Of a DNA stretch of 64,000 nt, positions 23,876 to 35,013 are shown piece by piece (position 1 is the stretch's first letter; each line of letters begins with the position of its first letter). The stretch spans positions 7,163,501-7,227,500 of the forward strand of contig JAQISU010000166.1 of NCBI GenBank assembly GCA_029339505.1. The letters run 5' to 3'. The translations under genes and the position numbers were made by a program. Origin of the DNA: Unio delphinus (Eukaryota > Mollusca > Bivalvia > Unionida > Unionidae). The notes under the pieces are model-generated. The model saw only the letters and a list, made by a program, of their open reading frames with translations. It was not told the DNA's origin and made no database searches.

Positions 23876-25820
23876 TTAATCAATAATTTTTTATATGTGT
23901 AATATTTCATTTTTCTACATTGTCCACATTCTTAAATCCCTGAAAAAGATTTGTATCACTGATAAAATTATGATAGACTTAAAGATTTGTATCACTGATA
24001 AAATTATGATAGACTTTGTGGTTTATAAAGTTCTTAATTATAAAACCAATCTCCTTCTAATACATTTTTATTGACACATTTAAGAACATACATTGAAGTT
24101 TCTTTTGCTGTCCTGAAAATTGAGCAAGTGTTTTTATCCTCCAAATTTGATGGGGATTGAGTAATACAAGATATCCTAAGTTGCGTTTATTAAATTCAAT
24201 ATCTATGTTGTAAGTATTTATGTACATTTATGATAGTTTCAGCTGATTTTATATGTAGGTTAAAGCACATTAACATAATACTGGTTATATCGTGGTCATT
24301 AAAAAGTTAGCAAGTCCATGAGGAGAAATGTTTACAGGATAATTAAATGGAGGTTTGAATGGAAGAAGAACTGATTCTATGAAGTATTTTTTATATTATA
24401 TTCTCCCATAGGATAATAGACATATTACAGGGTTGAGTTGTGAAAGGGTATTGGTAGAGAAATTGAGGTTGCGAACATTCCTGATTCCCCACCCTTTTGT
24501 ATACCTGGTATCACAACATGAGAGAATATTGTCTAATTTATTGTACCACAAGGACTTTCTTTAAGACTGTGTAATGAGCTCTTTTGTTCACCTGTGTCAC
24601 ATGATTTTTGTTACCCCCTTATTTTCAAATGCTGCATCTGAAGTCAGATAAATGCAGACCATCATTTTCACCTGTTCATGTGATTGTTTTCTGATGTTTC
24701 CTCAAATTCTTGAACATTGCCATTTTTAAACATTTTTGTGACAGTGCTGTGATGTTAATTTAAGACTAGCATACATCATTTGATCTTACCATTTGAAACT
24801 AAGGCTGGAAATGATGACATGTCATATCTAAGGGATATGTTTGGAAACTGTCATATAGAGATTTGACAACATCTTGATTCTGTTTGATAATGAAAAATGC
24901 ATTAGTGCATCCAATGGAGGAAAACTGCCTTAATAACGCAAAACATTCTTACAGTCCGACCTATATTTACATGAATTACATTGCTTTATTTTGGGGGACA
25001 TAGTGATAGTATGTTAGAATGAGAACATTTTGTAAAGTTTTATATGTGCACAATATTCCCAAAATACTGAATATCATTGACTTTATCAGTAATTTCTGTA
25101 TTGCTTCCTTAGAGGAATGTTGAAGGTTATTTTATTTTTCTTCTCCTGTATCGAGTCGTTTATGTTGTTTTGCAGATTAATGTTTTCTTTCATTATTCAT
25201 TTACAGGATAAAAATTACAATTTTATGTCCATAGTTTTATTTTGTCTACTGAATCACTTTACAATTATTTAACATTCTGTAATTTAGATATTCCGTGCAT
25301 TGTTTCATTTTGGCCTAGTTGCAATTTTAGTTCTTTCAATAATGATATGTAATATGGCATGATAAATGTAAGCAATTTTCAATGTCTACTTTTTCATTTT
25401 ATTTGCCAGAATAAACAGTTTCAAACATTTTCTCTCTTATGTTGCAAGCTAGAGCTATTTGTCCCGAGACCAGAGAGAGCATCGATCAAATGCTATTAAT
25501 CAATAAACTCACTTGGTAACACCCATCCAAGAAATACCCCCTCAATTTATTGCATGACCAAACACCTGGTTACCAGAATTTAGAACACAAGAAAGATAAA
25601 GAAAGCTGCTGTTAAACAATAAGCTTTGCTAAATATCTGCATGTCTTTTGAGACTATATTGCTTGTATTTTTAAAGGAATGATGGAGTCAAACTGCAATC
25701 TTACTATATGATGTTTGACATATTTTTACAACCCTTGTGTAAACTATCATGATATTTCCTTTATTAATGAGGTCTAAAATATCTAGGGCATGATTATATA
25801 AATATTTCATCTATTTATAG

Positions 25821-25940
25821 ATCCCATTTGAGGTCAAGAAATCCAACATTGAGATTTTGGAGAACCTATTTGACCCAAGTTTTGGTACGACTGTGAAAGG
25901 GACATCTCTAGCCACATGGCTCATCAGTATGTTGGGTTGA
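25821..25940 (+). CDS. Host gene A, terminal exon with stop
   Basis: Forty codons in phase 0 after the acceptor TTATAG. They encode IPFEVKKSNIEILENLFDPS, then GTTVKGTSLATWLISMLG and TGA at 25938-25940. The chain of six exons with matched phases is strong internal evidence for a real gene, although the product is unidentified. Confidence 0.8.
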   Translation: MPFEVKKSNIEILENLFDPSFGTTVKGTSLATWLISMLG

Positions 25941-26700
25941 TCCGAGATGCAAGTCATTAACTGTCAAGTAGCATTTAACCCCCTTACATGTTGTTTATCA
26001 GTATATAACTTGTTAATTGTAGAGAAAGTACAGTTTTAGCTTGATGTTACAATGGTGGAACAATGAAAGGCTTCTAATTCAATCAAATTCTTTCAAAAGG
26101 ATGTGCTTTTGACGATACTTACAGATTTGCTGTTTATTGTCCATATACTATCAAGAAATTAGGTTGTAAGGTTTTCAGATTTAAGATAAACATTTTGAGT
26201 CTGATAATATGTTGAGCTCCTTTTAAGAAAAGAACATTATTTTTTATACAGATGTCACTTTATTACAGCACAAATTATTTTTTTGTGATACCCAAGCCTC
26301 AATTACTACCAGAAGATACAAAGAGAATATGAGAAAAAAATTAGACCCAGTTTCTTTAAAATACTGTTTGTATAGATATAAATGATTTAACTGTGTTGTT
26401 TTATAAATTACCTATGTGATTTTTTTATAATACTGTTTTTAAGTTGTATAAAAATGATGCATTGTTGTATTTAATGTAAGTTTTTACTCTGTGGATTTTT
26501 AAAATTTTTATTTTGTGTCTGTTCTCCATGTTTGCTATTATTTTCTTTGCATGAAGTATTTAAAATAGAAGATAATTTACATGAATTTCATCCATGTTAT
26601 TCAACATTGCTATATGTATACTGCAATGTGGCTGTTTTACAGATCTACTAAAACTTTAATTACCTTTGATAATAAAACTTTAGTAGCCATGCTATTGTTG
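25941..26700 (+). other. Probable 3' UTR of host gene A
   Basis: AT-rich sequence after the stop. A canonical AATAAA lies at 26671-26676, about 730 bp downstream, with cleavage expected shortly after. Confidence 0.55.
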
Positions 26701-29408
26701 TAAAAAAGAAATGAATTGAAAGTATATTTGGGGTTTGTCCATTAGAAAATATCAACCTTTTTAGAATATTTACATTAAAACTGCATTTAATTTTTTTGGT
26801 GTTTATTTTTATTCTCCCCCTCCTCCCCCATGCAGTGTGTCACAAATTGGTCATGTAGGTAAATATTTCATGGAGTTGCATGTAGAGTAGCATGTGCACT
26901 GAAGTGAAATATCCCTAGCCCTATTAATTCACAATGAAAAATACCAATGACATATATTGTTTTTGATGTTTTTGTAAATATGACTCTAAGAGCAATTTCT
27001 TGCTTGTATGTACCCGTTTTTCCTGATTTTCTGTGACCAAAACATTTTGTCCAAATTGTTTTTAGCAGTGGTTCAGGGTATCAATAGCAATGTCACTTTT
27101 TGCATTCATCCATCTATAGTTGAGGTGATTTGGACAACATAACTTTAGTTTCCTGACTTTTCTTTTCTCAAGCCAAAAGCCTTGTATGCAGCCTAAACAC
27201 AGGAAGAGGCAGAAGCCTGTCAATATTACAGTACTAGGTCCAAGCTCAAGGAAACTTGATTTGAAAATGTGATTGTCTTTTCTGCTTGACAAGTTCTGTT
27301 CTAGGTAGACTTCATTTAGTGAGGAGCATGTCTCTATGGATTCTGTGGCTACCTCAGTAAGTTTCAAAATGTTCACCAAACAGGAAGTCTACACTTGAGC
27401 AAAAGAAACTCCCTGCTGATTCTTTAGCCATGACGTTTATGGTCAAGTGCACAAATGCTAAAAATGTCATTCTACATGTCTCAGTATTCCGCTTCCCAGT
27501 TCTTTTATCAACTTCATACCTAATTACATTTGAGGAAGGACAGCTTTCAAAATATGTCTGTGATTCAAAGATAGAAGGTCTTGGTCACTGGATGTGAAAT
27601 TACAAAAAGACATTACATTATTGTTAAATATGGCCTATTGCAGGGCTCAACCATTCTTCTAATACCTATTTATATTTGAATCACGGTCACAATGAACTGA
27701 AAACAGGTTCTTTAAGTACATATAAGGATCACTGCTGGTATCATTTATGTAATTTATTTTAACTGTATATTTTTAACATAGTTGGTAGTAATGTGGTTAT
27801 TATTGATGACAGACCATCTTTCAATCAACATGTGTGTGTGGAACTTATTTCATCCTCAGTCTCAGCATGCGACTGACAATATTTGTTGGCATTAGTGAAA
27901 AAAATTATTATACGTGTGAAGACAGCCACGAGCAATAGAAAAAGATGAAATTTCATTGATACAGGCAACTGTAAAATTTGACTTAGATGTACTTGCCTGG
28001 GAAAGCCCTAACCCAAATAATGGTGTTCATTTTATAGCACCCATGTTCACATAGGGGTGTGTCTGCTTGATTACCAATTAGAATTCAGTCTGCACAGCCC
28101 TCTGACTCAACAGTTTTGTTTCACACTTAGTGATTTGCCAGAGGGTATGTTCACACACAATGAAAAAAAAAACTATAACAATTACCAGTGAAAGTTATTC
28201 AATAGATATTCAACATCAATCATTGAGGCATGCCAATTTTCTTTTGCTCCAATTGGATTTCATACAAACCTCAGATTCAGATTTGTTAATTAATAAATAA
28301 GCATTGCTACAGAAAAAAATCAGCATTCTTACAAGGTCTTGGTTATAAATGGAGCCTTGATGGGGGTGGGGTTTCCATCAAGGTAAACACCACTTTTTTT
28401 TTGGGGGGGGTCGTCTCTTGCCCCCTTGCTGCTCACAGTCAAAGAAAATGTGAAATATGAAGATTTTTTTACTTTTTTTATTGTTTTACTGTAATAAAAC
28501 AATAAGAAGAATCATTACAAATCTGCAGACCAATCAAGAATGGAGATATTTACTAAATATTACTAAATTCTCAATAATAATAGTTACTGTTGTGTAAATG
28601 CAAGGTCATATCAAATGTAACTAAAACAAATGCTAATATCCCTCAAGAAAGTTTAATTCCAAGAAAAACGTTCTTGAACAGGGGCAATTCTAAATGATAA
28701 AAACACTGGACATAAAGAGAAAACACAAAGTGATGGAAATTTTCTTACAAAATAGAATTTCAACAGGCTGTATATATTCTCTTCATCTCTTGTTGTTACA
28801 TGTAATGGCTGAAAAAGCTCAGTTCGCCCCTCCTTCATAAAACCTCACTTGACATCTGAATAACATGTAACCCTGGACATGGAAATCTTACTTGAAATCA
28901 ACTAATGCAGATCTTGATTACTCAAATCACTGTGAGACATTATGGAAGGGTCTGGAGATGAAAATGTACAATTTAAATCCTATTGCAATATTTTTTCCAA
29001 TGAACTTAATAATCTACTCAAATGAAATATTCTGTTGCACATAACCAAATATATATTATGCTGCATGTCCTCTACTTTCATGTTTTATATGAATCTGCAT
29101 AAATCCAGCACCATGTCATGAATGGAAGATGCAAATGTTTAATCAATGATTGTATATTTGCAATCAACAGAACTTTATTCTGCTCAGTTCTTTTTTGACG
29201 AAATCAGGTTAGTCTTGTATTTCAGTATGTATTTTGCTTTTCTTGGGATGATTACATTAAACAAAAATGTTGAGCAATAAAATAATACTCAATAATCAAG
29301 TAGTTTGTTTCTTAAAGCAAAAGTCATTGATAATTGGATAAGCTGATGTATGGCTGATGCTAGTATACAGTCAACAGAGTAGACATTGAACCAAGATGAT
29401 GGTATTCT
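26701..29408. other. Intergenic region between two convergent host genes
   Basis: AT-rich. It should include the FAM72 3' UTR on the minus strand; a minus-strand AATAAA lies at 29174-29179. A minus-strand open frame at 27062-27379 has no supporting signal. Runs of T/G occur at 28390-28410. Confidence 0.5.
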
Positions 29409-29494
29409 TCATCGCTCACACCACTCCTCAAGATGATAGGCTGAAATGTCATCAACAAAGGAGGGAAGAGAGCCCCACTCCATCAATTGGTCAC
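29409..29494 (-). CDS. FAM72: FAM72 homologue, terminal exon
   Basis: On the minus strand, after the acceptor AATTTCAG, the exon starts GT to complete a Gly codon. It encodes DQLMEWGSLPSFVDDI and SAYHLEEWCER before TGA. The pattern of a tryptophan, GSLP/GNLP and an acidic C-terminal helix fits the end of FAM72 proteins (known human form: LLWGNLPEI...). FAM72 is a small, cysteine-rich conserved animal protein linked to proliferation and to UNG2 in vertebrates; its role here is not shown. Confidence 0.82.
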
Positions 29495-31201
29495 CTGAAA
29501 TTGCATGAAAAATGAAAAATGTCAGTTTATCCAAACCACTTTGAAACTGTGAAAAATTAAACAAGAAATTAATAACACTGGTATGCCACCTTGTTATTTC
29601 TCCTAAAAGGTTCCTATAAATAAGATAAATAAGATAAACATATTTCACCTCCCTAGGCAGACCAAATTTGAACAACAAAAACCAACCCAATACATATATT
29701 TTGGGAAACAAGAGCATTTGTGTGAAATTTAGAATGAAAGCAACTGCCATGATGAAGAATCATAAATTCCCACACTTGGCAAATGATATGGATGGGAATA
29801 AAACTAATTCATAGTGACCTTCATTATTATAAACTCCTTATATGCATTCATCTCTCCTTCTTTCCATCCACCAAGGAAAGACTTTAATGGTGTTTTGTTT
29901 GTCCAAAATGAAAAATTGTGCTAATTTTACATCTAATATAGCTTCCACAAAATGGCTAATTTGAAAATCGTATTATACAGACATAATAAAGAACGTATCA
30001 AAACTCAGGAGCTAAAAATACAGTCTTAACCTTGAATTTCTTAAAATTCTTTTTTGAAAGTATCAGTAGAGCATCAGTCCTTATGAGACTCTTGTTGTAA
30101 GTCAGCTGTTTTTGAATTGCAACAGGATGCAACTGTACAGACTGGAGTAACTATGTATGCCCAATCAGCTCTTGAGGTGAGGCATAAAAATACACAAATT
30201 TCGGTCCTTAAATTCCACTATGAAACAAAATCAGAATTAAATTAACATCATTTATGATTTGCAGGGTTTAAAAGTGATTAAAGTTTTATAAGTGCTCACG
30301 TTTGTAAATGTGTATGTGAATTATAATGTTAACATATCTACAACAAATTTAGTCATACTGCTATGATATCTGCAGTGCGGCAGTTTTCATAGTGATGCCT
30401 AGCACTGGGGCATCATGCCACAGACATGTTCCACCCAGTCACATTATCCTGATACCAGGTCGACCAGTCCTAAAACTAACCTCTTAAAGCTGAGCATCAA
30501 GCAAGGCTACTGCGAGTACAATTTTTAGAAATCTTTGGTATGATGTAGTTGGATTTCATACCCACAACCGCCTGCATCCAAGATGGATGCTCTAACCACT
30601 TGATTTACCTAACTTTCAATGAATGGTTGACCCACATTGTGTACTTCACCTATGCAAATTAGCTTACTGGACTTTCACACACCAATGCTTAATTGACTTG
30701 CAACGCAATCCCCTAAGCTATTGCCAGATAAATTATGAAATCTAAGAAATACTGTTTATTTGTCTTGGACCACTTGTAACTTTTCAATCACCATTAACTG
30801 TACATACATTACTAGAGGAGTGTTATTATTTCATTAAGCATGTTGCTAAATAAATCATGACTCTGTACTGTTTATACAGGTGACAGGTTAAGGGCAAATA
30901 TTGAAGCATCAAAAGGTCTCTCTCTCTCATAATAAGATTTATTGGAACTTATCTTTTTATAAATATGACTCAGGGTGGGATTTAAAAACATTTAATATAA
31001 TGGCAGATATGTAGCACTTCAAGCACTGGTCCTTCCTGTGCATAATCTGTACAGAATGTCTGGCTGGCAATGTATTTGGAATACACCACCTTAACACCAG
31101 TAGAATGAATGTCAACTGTTTATCTGCATTAGGATTTTACAACTGAGTCTGTGGTCCATTTATTACACCAATGAGATGTTGACTACATACTATATACTAA
31201 C
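29495..31201. other. FAM72 intron
   Basis: AT-rich intron containing SINE B copy 2 (30376-30607). No other element recognised. Confidence 0.7.
30376..30607 (-). mobile_element. tRNA-derived SINE B, copy 2
   Basis: Reverse-oriented copy sharing CTAGCACTGGGGCATCATGC and a diverged B box. More mutated than copies 1 and 3. Confidence 0.8.
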
Positions 31202-31326
31202 CTTTAATGTTCCAGCGTAATGAGCTAATGACTGAATTGCTGTAAAGCATCCAGTAGTGTCCATTGTTGCAGGACCTCAAACACTCTTTACAGGGCATGA
31301 AAACATGGTAACCTACTGTATTCCCA
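31202..31326 (-). CDS. FAM72: FAM72 homologue, internal exon
   Basis: A 125-bp exon on the minus strand between TGTATTTCAG and GTTAGTAT. It encodes GNTVGYHVFMPCKECLRSC, then NNGHYWMLYSNSVISSLRWN. GYHV-PC--CL-SCNNGH-WM is the hallmark of FAM72 (human: [20 protein letters not shown]). The exon starts with one base that completes a Cys codon with the TG left by the preceding exon. The Polinton's left end begins 81 bp upstream of this exon's acceptor side. Confidence 0.92.
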
Positions 31327-31402
31327 CTGAAATACAGAGATTATATTGTGATTAAACTCTTAAAAAGACAAAGAAAACAGGAATAATTTACAACAAATAT
31401 TT

Positions 31403-31407
31403 AAAAT
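31403..31407. repeat. Polinton target-site duplication AAAAT, left
   Basis: AAAAT before the left TIR is repeated at 47799-47803 after the right TIR. Polintons usually give 6 bp; here the sixth base differs. Confidence 0.7.
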
Positions 31408-31633
31408 AGCAGCAGAGGAGGTGAACAGACCAAGTTTTCAAGCAAAAATAAGGCTTCTACGGAAACCGAAAATATCTAACAAAATGCAGAGAATGTGAAC
31501 AGACCAACTTTTACAGGTGTCGATTTAGCAAACTGAGGCTTTCTCGAAAATGCTTAATATAAGCCTCCATTCATCAAAATAAAATTAAAAAAAAAAGACG
31601 CCATTTAGTTGACGTTCACCTCCTCGGCTGCTA
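31408..31633 (+). repeat. Polinton left terminal inverted repeat
   Basis: 226 bp, matching the reverse complement of 47573-47798 by eye. It contains the direct repeat TGAACAGACCAA-TTTT at 31422-31438 and 31496-31512. Its outer 19 bp (AGCAGCAGAGGAGGTGAAC) recur inverted with one mismatch at its inner end (GTTCACCTCCTCGGCTGCT), so each TIR is itself bounded by inverted repeats. Confidence 0.95.
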
Positions 31634-31676
31634 TGAAAATCTTCGATTTTTACTAACTAAATATTTGATCAAGTCC

Positions 31677-33011
31677 TTAAGATTTCACAAATAAACTAAT
31701 TTGTAAAACCTCACCTCGTAAATCAATCAGATTATTAGATTGGTCAGTGAGTTTGAAATTAATTCTCGTTAACAAATTATTATGACATCGCATATAGACT
31801 AGATTAGTTGGGTCTTCAATAATTAGAAATCCTGGAGGAGCCGTTGGTGCAAATGAATATAAAATATATCCTTGCTGAGCTTGATTTGATTGTTCGAGAT
31901 TTATTTGATAATTTCCTTCGATAACATCACATACTAAATTGAGCGCAATCACCGTTGAAATATTCACATTATTCGGAGCAATATGTCTACCGCCGCCTTC
32001 TGGATCATTATCAAATTTCAGAATATTTTCTGTAGGATTCTTCGATTTTTTCCAATTATCGTGGATTCTTTTGAACCCAATATTAATAGCATCGTCAAGT
32101 TGTTTCTTTAGTTTATCCGGATTATATCCAGGGATTTTAAAATCTTTAATCTCCGTTTTATTAATATTGTATAGATCCGCAAACTTATCATGTAAGATTT
32201 CTTCATTTAATACTTCTTGAATAATTTTCGAGTGAAATATTTTCATATCGTCGATGATTTTATTACCCGTTTCTACGACGTTGATAAACTCGTCTTTAGT
32301 GAGAGAGCCGGATTTAAGAGATATTAGCAGTCGTGAAAAATCATTATTCATTACTGTGAAATTTCCGTTAATGAGAGGAACATAAATTGATTCAAAAATT
32401 TCTTTATTCAAGAATTTATTAGGAGCATAATCTTGATAATTTTTGACTTCATTGACGGGTTTTATTTTGTTGGTGATATAATCGGATTTTTTAGGTTCGG
32501 GTGGAAAATCCTTCGAATTTTCTCGCGAGTTATCCGGTGGTAATTCAGGCCATCCTAACACTGATCTTATAGAACTCTGATAAATATCTACAACGTATCC
32601 TTCTGTATTTATCTCGATAGCGGATGATAATGTTGGTTCGTGAACTGTTATAGCGATTTTTGATTCTTTTCCGGTGAGAGATTTTATTCTGCGTTGAAAT
32701 TCAGCATTGATCTGTTCGATTTGATATGACCCAGTTGGTATAGAAACAACCTGCCAATCTGGTGTTCCGTCTTCACGATTCTTGTTTGCAAATACCAAGG
32801 AATTATTCGGTTGTTGACCACCAAATGCTACCGATCTAATATTAGGCCAGCTATGATACACTCGTAGTTTTGCTAGTGCGATCTCGCTCACGGGAACAGG
32901 AATTGGAAAATTAACACTAAATTCGGGACGTGTTGAGGTTATTGATATCGTGCTTGTTTTCACTGGTGTTGTATTTGTTACTATTTGTTGAAGTAGTTCT
33001 TGCGACAACAT
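31677..33011 (-). CDS. Polinton protein, 444 aa, probable virion component
   Basis: Not identified with certainty. The first 130 residues look beta-rich and carry the pattern VVSIPTGSYQIEQINAEFQR followed by SSIRSVLGW; I recall similar strings in uncharacterised Polinton/adintovirus proteins. The middle (200-330) is charged and helical. The end (MRCHNNLLTRINFKLTDQSN to ISLFVKS) again looks like beta strands. A vertex (penton) or fibre-like capsid protein is plausible. It is the last gene of the left minus-strand block, and its ATG lies inside the end of the membrane-protein gene (95-bp overlap, different frame). Confidence 0.75.
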   Translation of the reverse strand: MLSQELLQQIVTNTTPVKTSTISITSTRPEFSVNFPIPVPVSEIALAKLRVYHSWPNIRSVAFGGQQPNNSLVFANKNREDGTPDWQVVSIPTGSYQIEQINAEFQRRIKSLTGKESKIAITVHEPTLSSAIEINTEGYVVDIYQSSIRSVLGWPELPPDNSRENSKDFPPEPKKSDYITNKIKPVNEVKNYQDYAPNKFLNKEIFESIYVPLINGNFTVMNNDFSRLLISLKSGSLTKDEFINVVETGNKIIDDMKIFHSKIIQEVLNEEILHDKFADLYNINKTEIKDFKIPGYNPDKLKKQLDDAINIGFKRIHDNWKKSKNPTENILKFDNDPEGGGRHIAPNNVNISTVIALNLVCDVIEGNYQINLEQSNQAQQGYILYSFAPTAPPGFLIIEDPTNLVYMRCHNNLLTRINFKLTDQSNNLIDLRGEVLQISLFVKS

Positions 33012-33474
33012 TATTATTATTATTCTGCTCTAATTTCAGCATTGTTGATTTATACAATTGAGCCATAGTTGAAAATTCGCTATCTGATATTGTTGTGTCA
33101 TCCAACGACGATGATATCAACGAGGATAATTGCGAGTAACCGGCAGATGCAATATGATATTTAATTAAATAATCATGTAGTTTACTCTGGCTACACGATG
33201 ATAGTTTTTTTGTGATCCCAGTTAATATACCAGCAATTGTAGCCACTGCGGAAATAGCGATTGGAACTACGACCGGAGCAATCATTGTAACCGAAGATAG
33301 TATTATTCCAGCAGCAGTGATTACTCCTGACACCGAGTACACGGTGATATCAACTGTGGTTATTCTTCGTTTGTATTTTTTGATTTTTATTTGATACTCC
33401 TCACAGAGAGAATTGAGTTTAGTTTGAAATTCTCTGACTTGATCATAGCGATACTGATTCGATGATGGAGTCAT
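32917..33474 (-). CDS. Polinton membrane protein, 185 aa
   Basis: Basic, coiled-coil-like N-terminus (about 8-40), then a hydrophobic hairpin of two probable transmembrane helices (about 45-65 and 68-88, rich in Val/Ile/Ala with VTMIAPVVVPIAIS), then a helical and low-complexity Asn/Thr/Ser tail with a run of five Asn. Likely a virion- or host-membrane protein; no family recognised. It overlaps the start of the 444-aa gene by 95 bp and is preceded by a hairpin. Confidence 0.7.
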   Translation of the reverse strand: MTPSSNQYRYDQVREFQTKLNSLCEEYQIKIKKYKRRITTVDITVYSVSGVITAAGIILSSVTMIAPVVVPIAISAVATIAGILTGITKKLSSCSQSKLHDYLIKYHIASAGYSQLSSLISSSLDDTTISDSEFSTMAQLYKSTMLKLEQNNNNNVVARTTSTNSNKYNTSENKHDINNLNTSRI

Positions 33475-33500
33475 TTTATTTTAAAAGCGCTAGCATTTTC

Positions 33501-33522
33501 AATTACAAATTACTTTGTAATT
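33501..33522. repeat. Intergenic hairpin, 9-bp stem
   Basis: AATTACAAA and TTTGTAATT flank a 4-base loop, beside a CTAG palindrome (33483-33499), in the gap between the 185-aa and 341-aa genes. It may mark a transcript end or an RNA processing site. Confidence 0.6.
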
Positions 33523-33546
33523 TTGAATCGTGAAAGAATTTTTAAA

Positions 33547-34572
33547 TCAATTTAATTGTTTACTTAAATCCACTACGAATTCTACGTAGCACGTTATTGA
33601 AGCCTTGGCTAGATTTTTATCTGTATTCGTTATCTTGAATTGTTCAATTGTATCCTTGTCGATGATCGTTGATATCGTATTGACTCCAAATGAACTACTT
33701 GATGATATTTCAAACTGAGATTTAATCGGTGATATTATTGTTAATCGATAAATACCCTTGACTGCTGCGGTTACGGTTAAAATATTGTCTGTGGGAGTCC
33801 ACGTATATGATATGTGTTGAATCGTGTATACGATATTGTTGGTGCTCTTATGAGGAATTTTTACTTTTTCAATGACGCTTATCATCCTTATTGCATCAGT
33901 TAAGATGTTATTAGTGGTCGTTTTAAGTTCATCGATGGATTTTTTAATATCGGGAAGTGTTATTTCAATTTTATCAAATGGGCTCCCAATAAACTTGTCC
34001 ATGAGGTTTTTACGAAACGTCATAAATAGTTTCGTGTGTTTTTCATATTCGGATTGAAGAGTTGCTAGTTCCAATATAGAATCTTTTATTGTGGTGAGTT
34101 TTGGTGTGGTTACTGGTGGATTTCCAAAAAATTCTAGCAGGGGTTTATCAATTTTGTCAACTATATTTCTTTGTAATGCAGTAAACTGGTCAAATACAAT
34201 TATATGATCATCATACTTATCATTAAGCGATTTTAATGAATTCACCGTGTTATCATATGTTGCTAATTTATCCGTAATTGTTGAAACAAGTACACCTGGT
34301 TTGAGTTTACCCCCATCAGAAAATAACGCGATAGTATCCTCTGCTGCGTCTCGTTGTTTAACCAAAATATCATTAAGAGAGATATTACTACTTTTTAATT
34401 TACCCTGACGATCTTGAAATACAACTATTTCACCAGGATCAATATTTGTTAGGTTTAATATTTCGGATATTTCATCTTCGATTAGTTTTTTAATATCCTT
34501 GTTATCAACGGTTTCAACTCCACTATCAGGTTTCTTCAGCGATGATAAAGGTCGTCCCCAAATATCAATCAT
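33547..34572 (-). CDS. Polinton protein, 341 aa, possible fibre-like protein
   Basis: Unrecognised. It starts MIDIWGRPLSSLKKP and runs through a long helical, coiled-coil-prone part (about 20-225). It ends in a roughly 90-residue beta-rich domain (IQHISYTWTPTDNILTVTAA; CYVEFVVDLSKQLN). A rod plus a C-terminal globular domain is what a trimeric fibre or attachment protein would look like, but that is inference. It lies between the protease and membrane-protein genes, same strand. Confidence 0.72.
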   Translation of the reverse strand: MIDIWGRPLSSLKKPDSGVETVDNKDIKKLIEDEISEILNLTNIDPGEIVVFQDRQGKLKSSNISLNDILVKQRDAAEDTIALFSDGGKLKPGVLVSTITDKLATYDNTVNSLKSLNDKYDDHIIVFDQFTALQRNIVDKIDKPLLEFFGNPPVTTPKLTTIKDSILELATLQSEYEKHTKLFMTFRKNLMDKFIGSPFDKIEITLPDIKKSIDELKTTTNNILTDAIRMISVIEKVKIPHKSTNNIVYTIQHISYTWTPTDNILTVTAAVKGIYRLTIISPIKSQFEISSSSSFGVNTISTIIDKDTIEQFKITNTDKNLAKASITCYVEFVVDLSKQLN

Positions 34573-34591
34573 TATTATAGAAATCTTTTTA

Positions 34592-35008
34592 TCATTTAAA
34601 TCCTATGGATTTTCTACCGCTAGTATACTCATTTACTACTATATGAGGTGGTTTCGAAAATCTTTTGGATATAGCATCAAGTACGTTTAATACTTCATTA
34701 CCACATATTGGTGGATCAAGCATTGTTTGTGTTGGTAACGTAGAATACCAAGTCCTCATTGGAAGGGTTTTAATATAACGCATAAATTCTTTCGGCGGCG
34801 CTAATCCATATGAGTCAAAATAAATAATCCCACGTGGATCAATTGCGTAACAAACCCAATGTGTTCCAGGTCCGGAGCTGTTATCTAAATTAATAATACC
34901 GGTTTCAACATCATTTGGTTGTGCCGGTAACTGATCTCTCATAAAAACACCTCTGAAATTTTTTATTTTTAATTTTTTAGCGGTATCAATTAAATCAAAA
35001 TTGGACAT
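34592..35008 (-). CDS. Adenain-like (Ulp1-type) cysteine protease
   Basis: Polinton PRO, related to the adenovirus maturation protease; expected to cleave capsid precursors during virion maturation. From the start at 35008 (MSNFDLIDTA) it has 138 residues. The catalytic residues are H50 in GTHWVCY, D65 in YFDSYG and C102 in PPICGNEV. The Gln of the oxyanion hole would be around Q94. An upstream in-frame ATG at 35056 overlaps the neighbouring gene's end, so I prefer 35008. It lies directly downstream of the 155-aa candidate core protein. Confidence 0.9.
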   Translation of the reverse strand: MSNFDLIDTAKKLKIKNFRGVFMRDQLPAQPNDVETGIINLDNSSGPGTHWVCYAIDPRGIIYFDSYGLAPPKEFMRYIKTLPMRTWYSTLPTQTMLDPPICGNEVLNVLDAISKRFSKPPHIVVNEYTSGRKSIGFK

Positions 35009-35013
35009 AGGAA

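Larger units (their letters stand above)
22581..25820. other. Intron of host gene A with SINE and minisatellites
   Basis: Holds a tRNA-derived SINE (23064-23343), a minisatellite of about 75-bp units at 23620-23875 (core GGGATATAGAGACATGATAT) and a two-copy 40-bp repeat at 23945-24015. The rest is unfeatured AT-rich sequence. Confidence 0.6.

Noticed and set aside
27062..27379. 105-aa minus-strand frame with a hydrophobic segment
   Set aside because: No splice context, no family resemblance, in an AT-rich intergenic area; likely chance.
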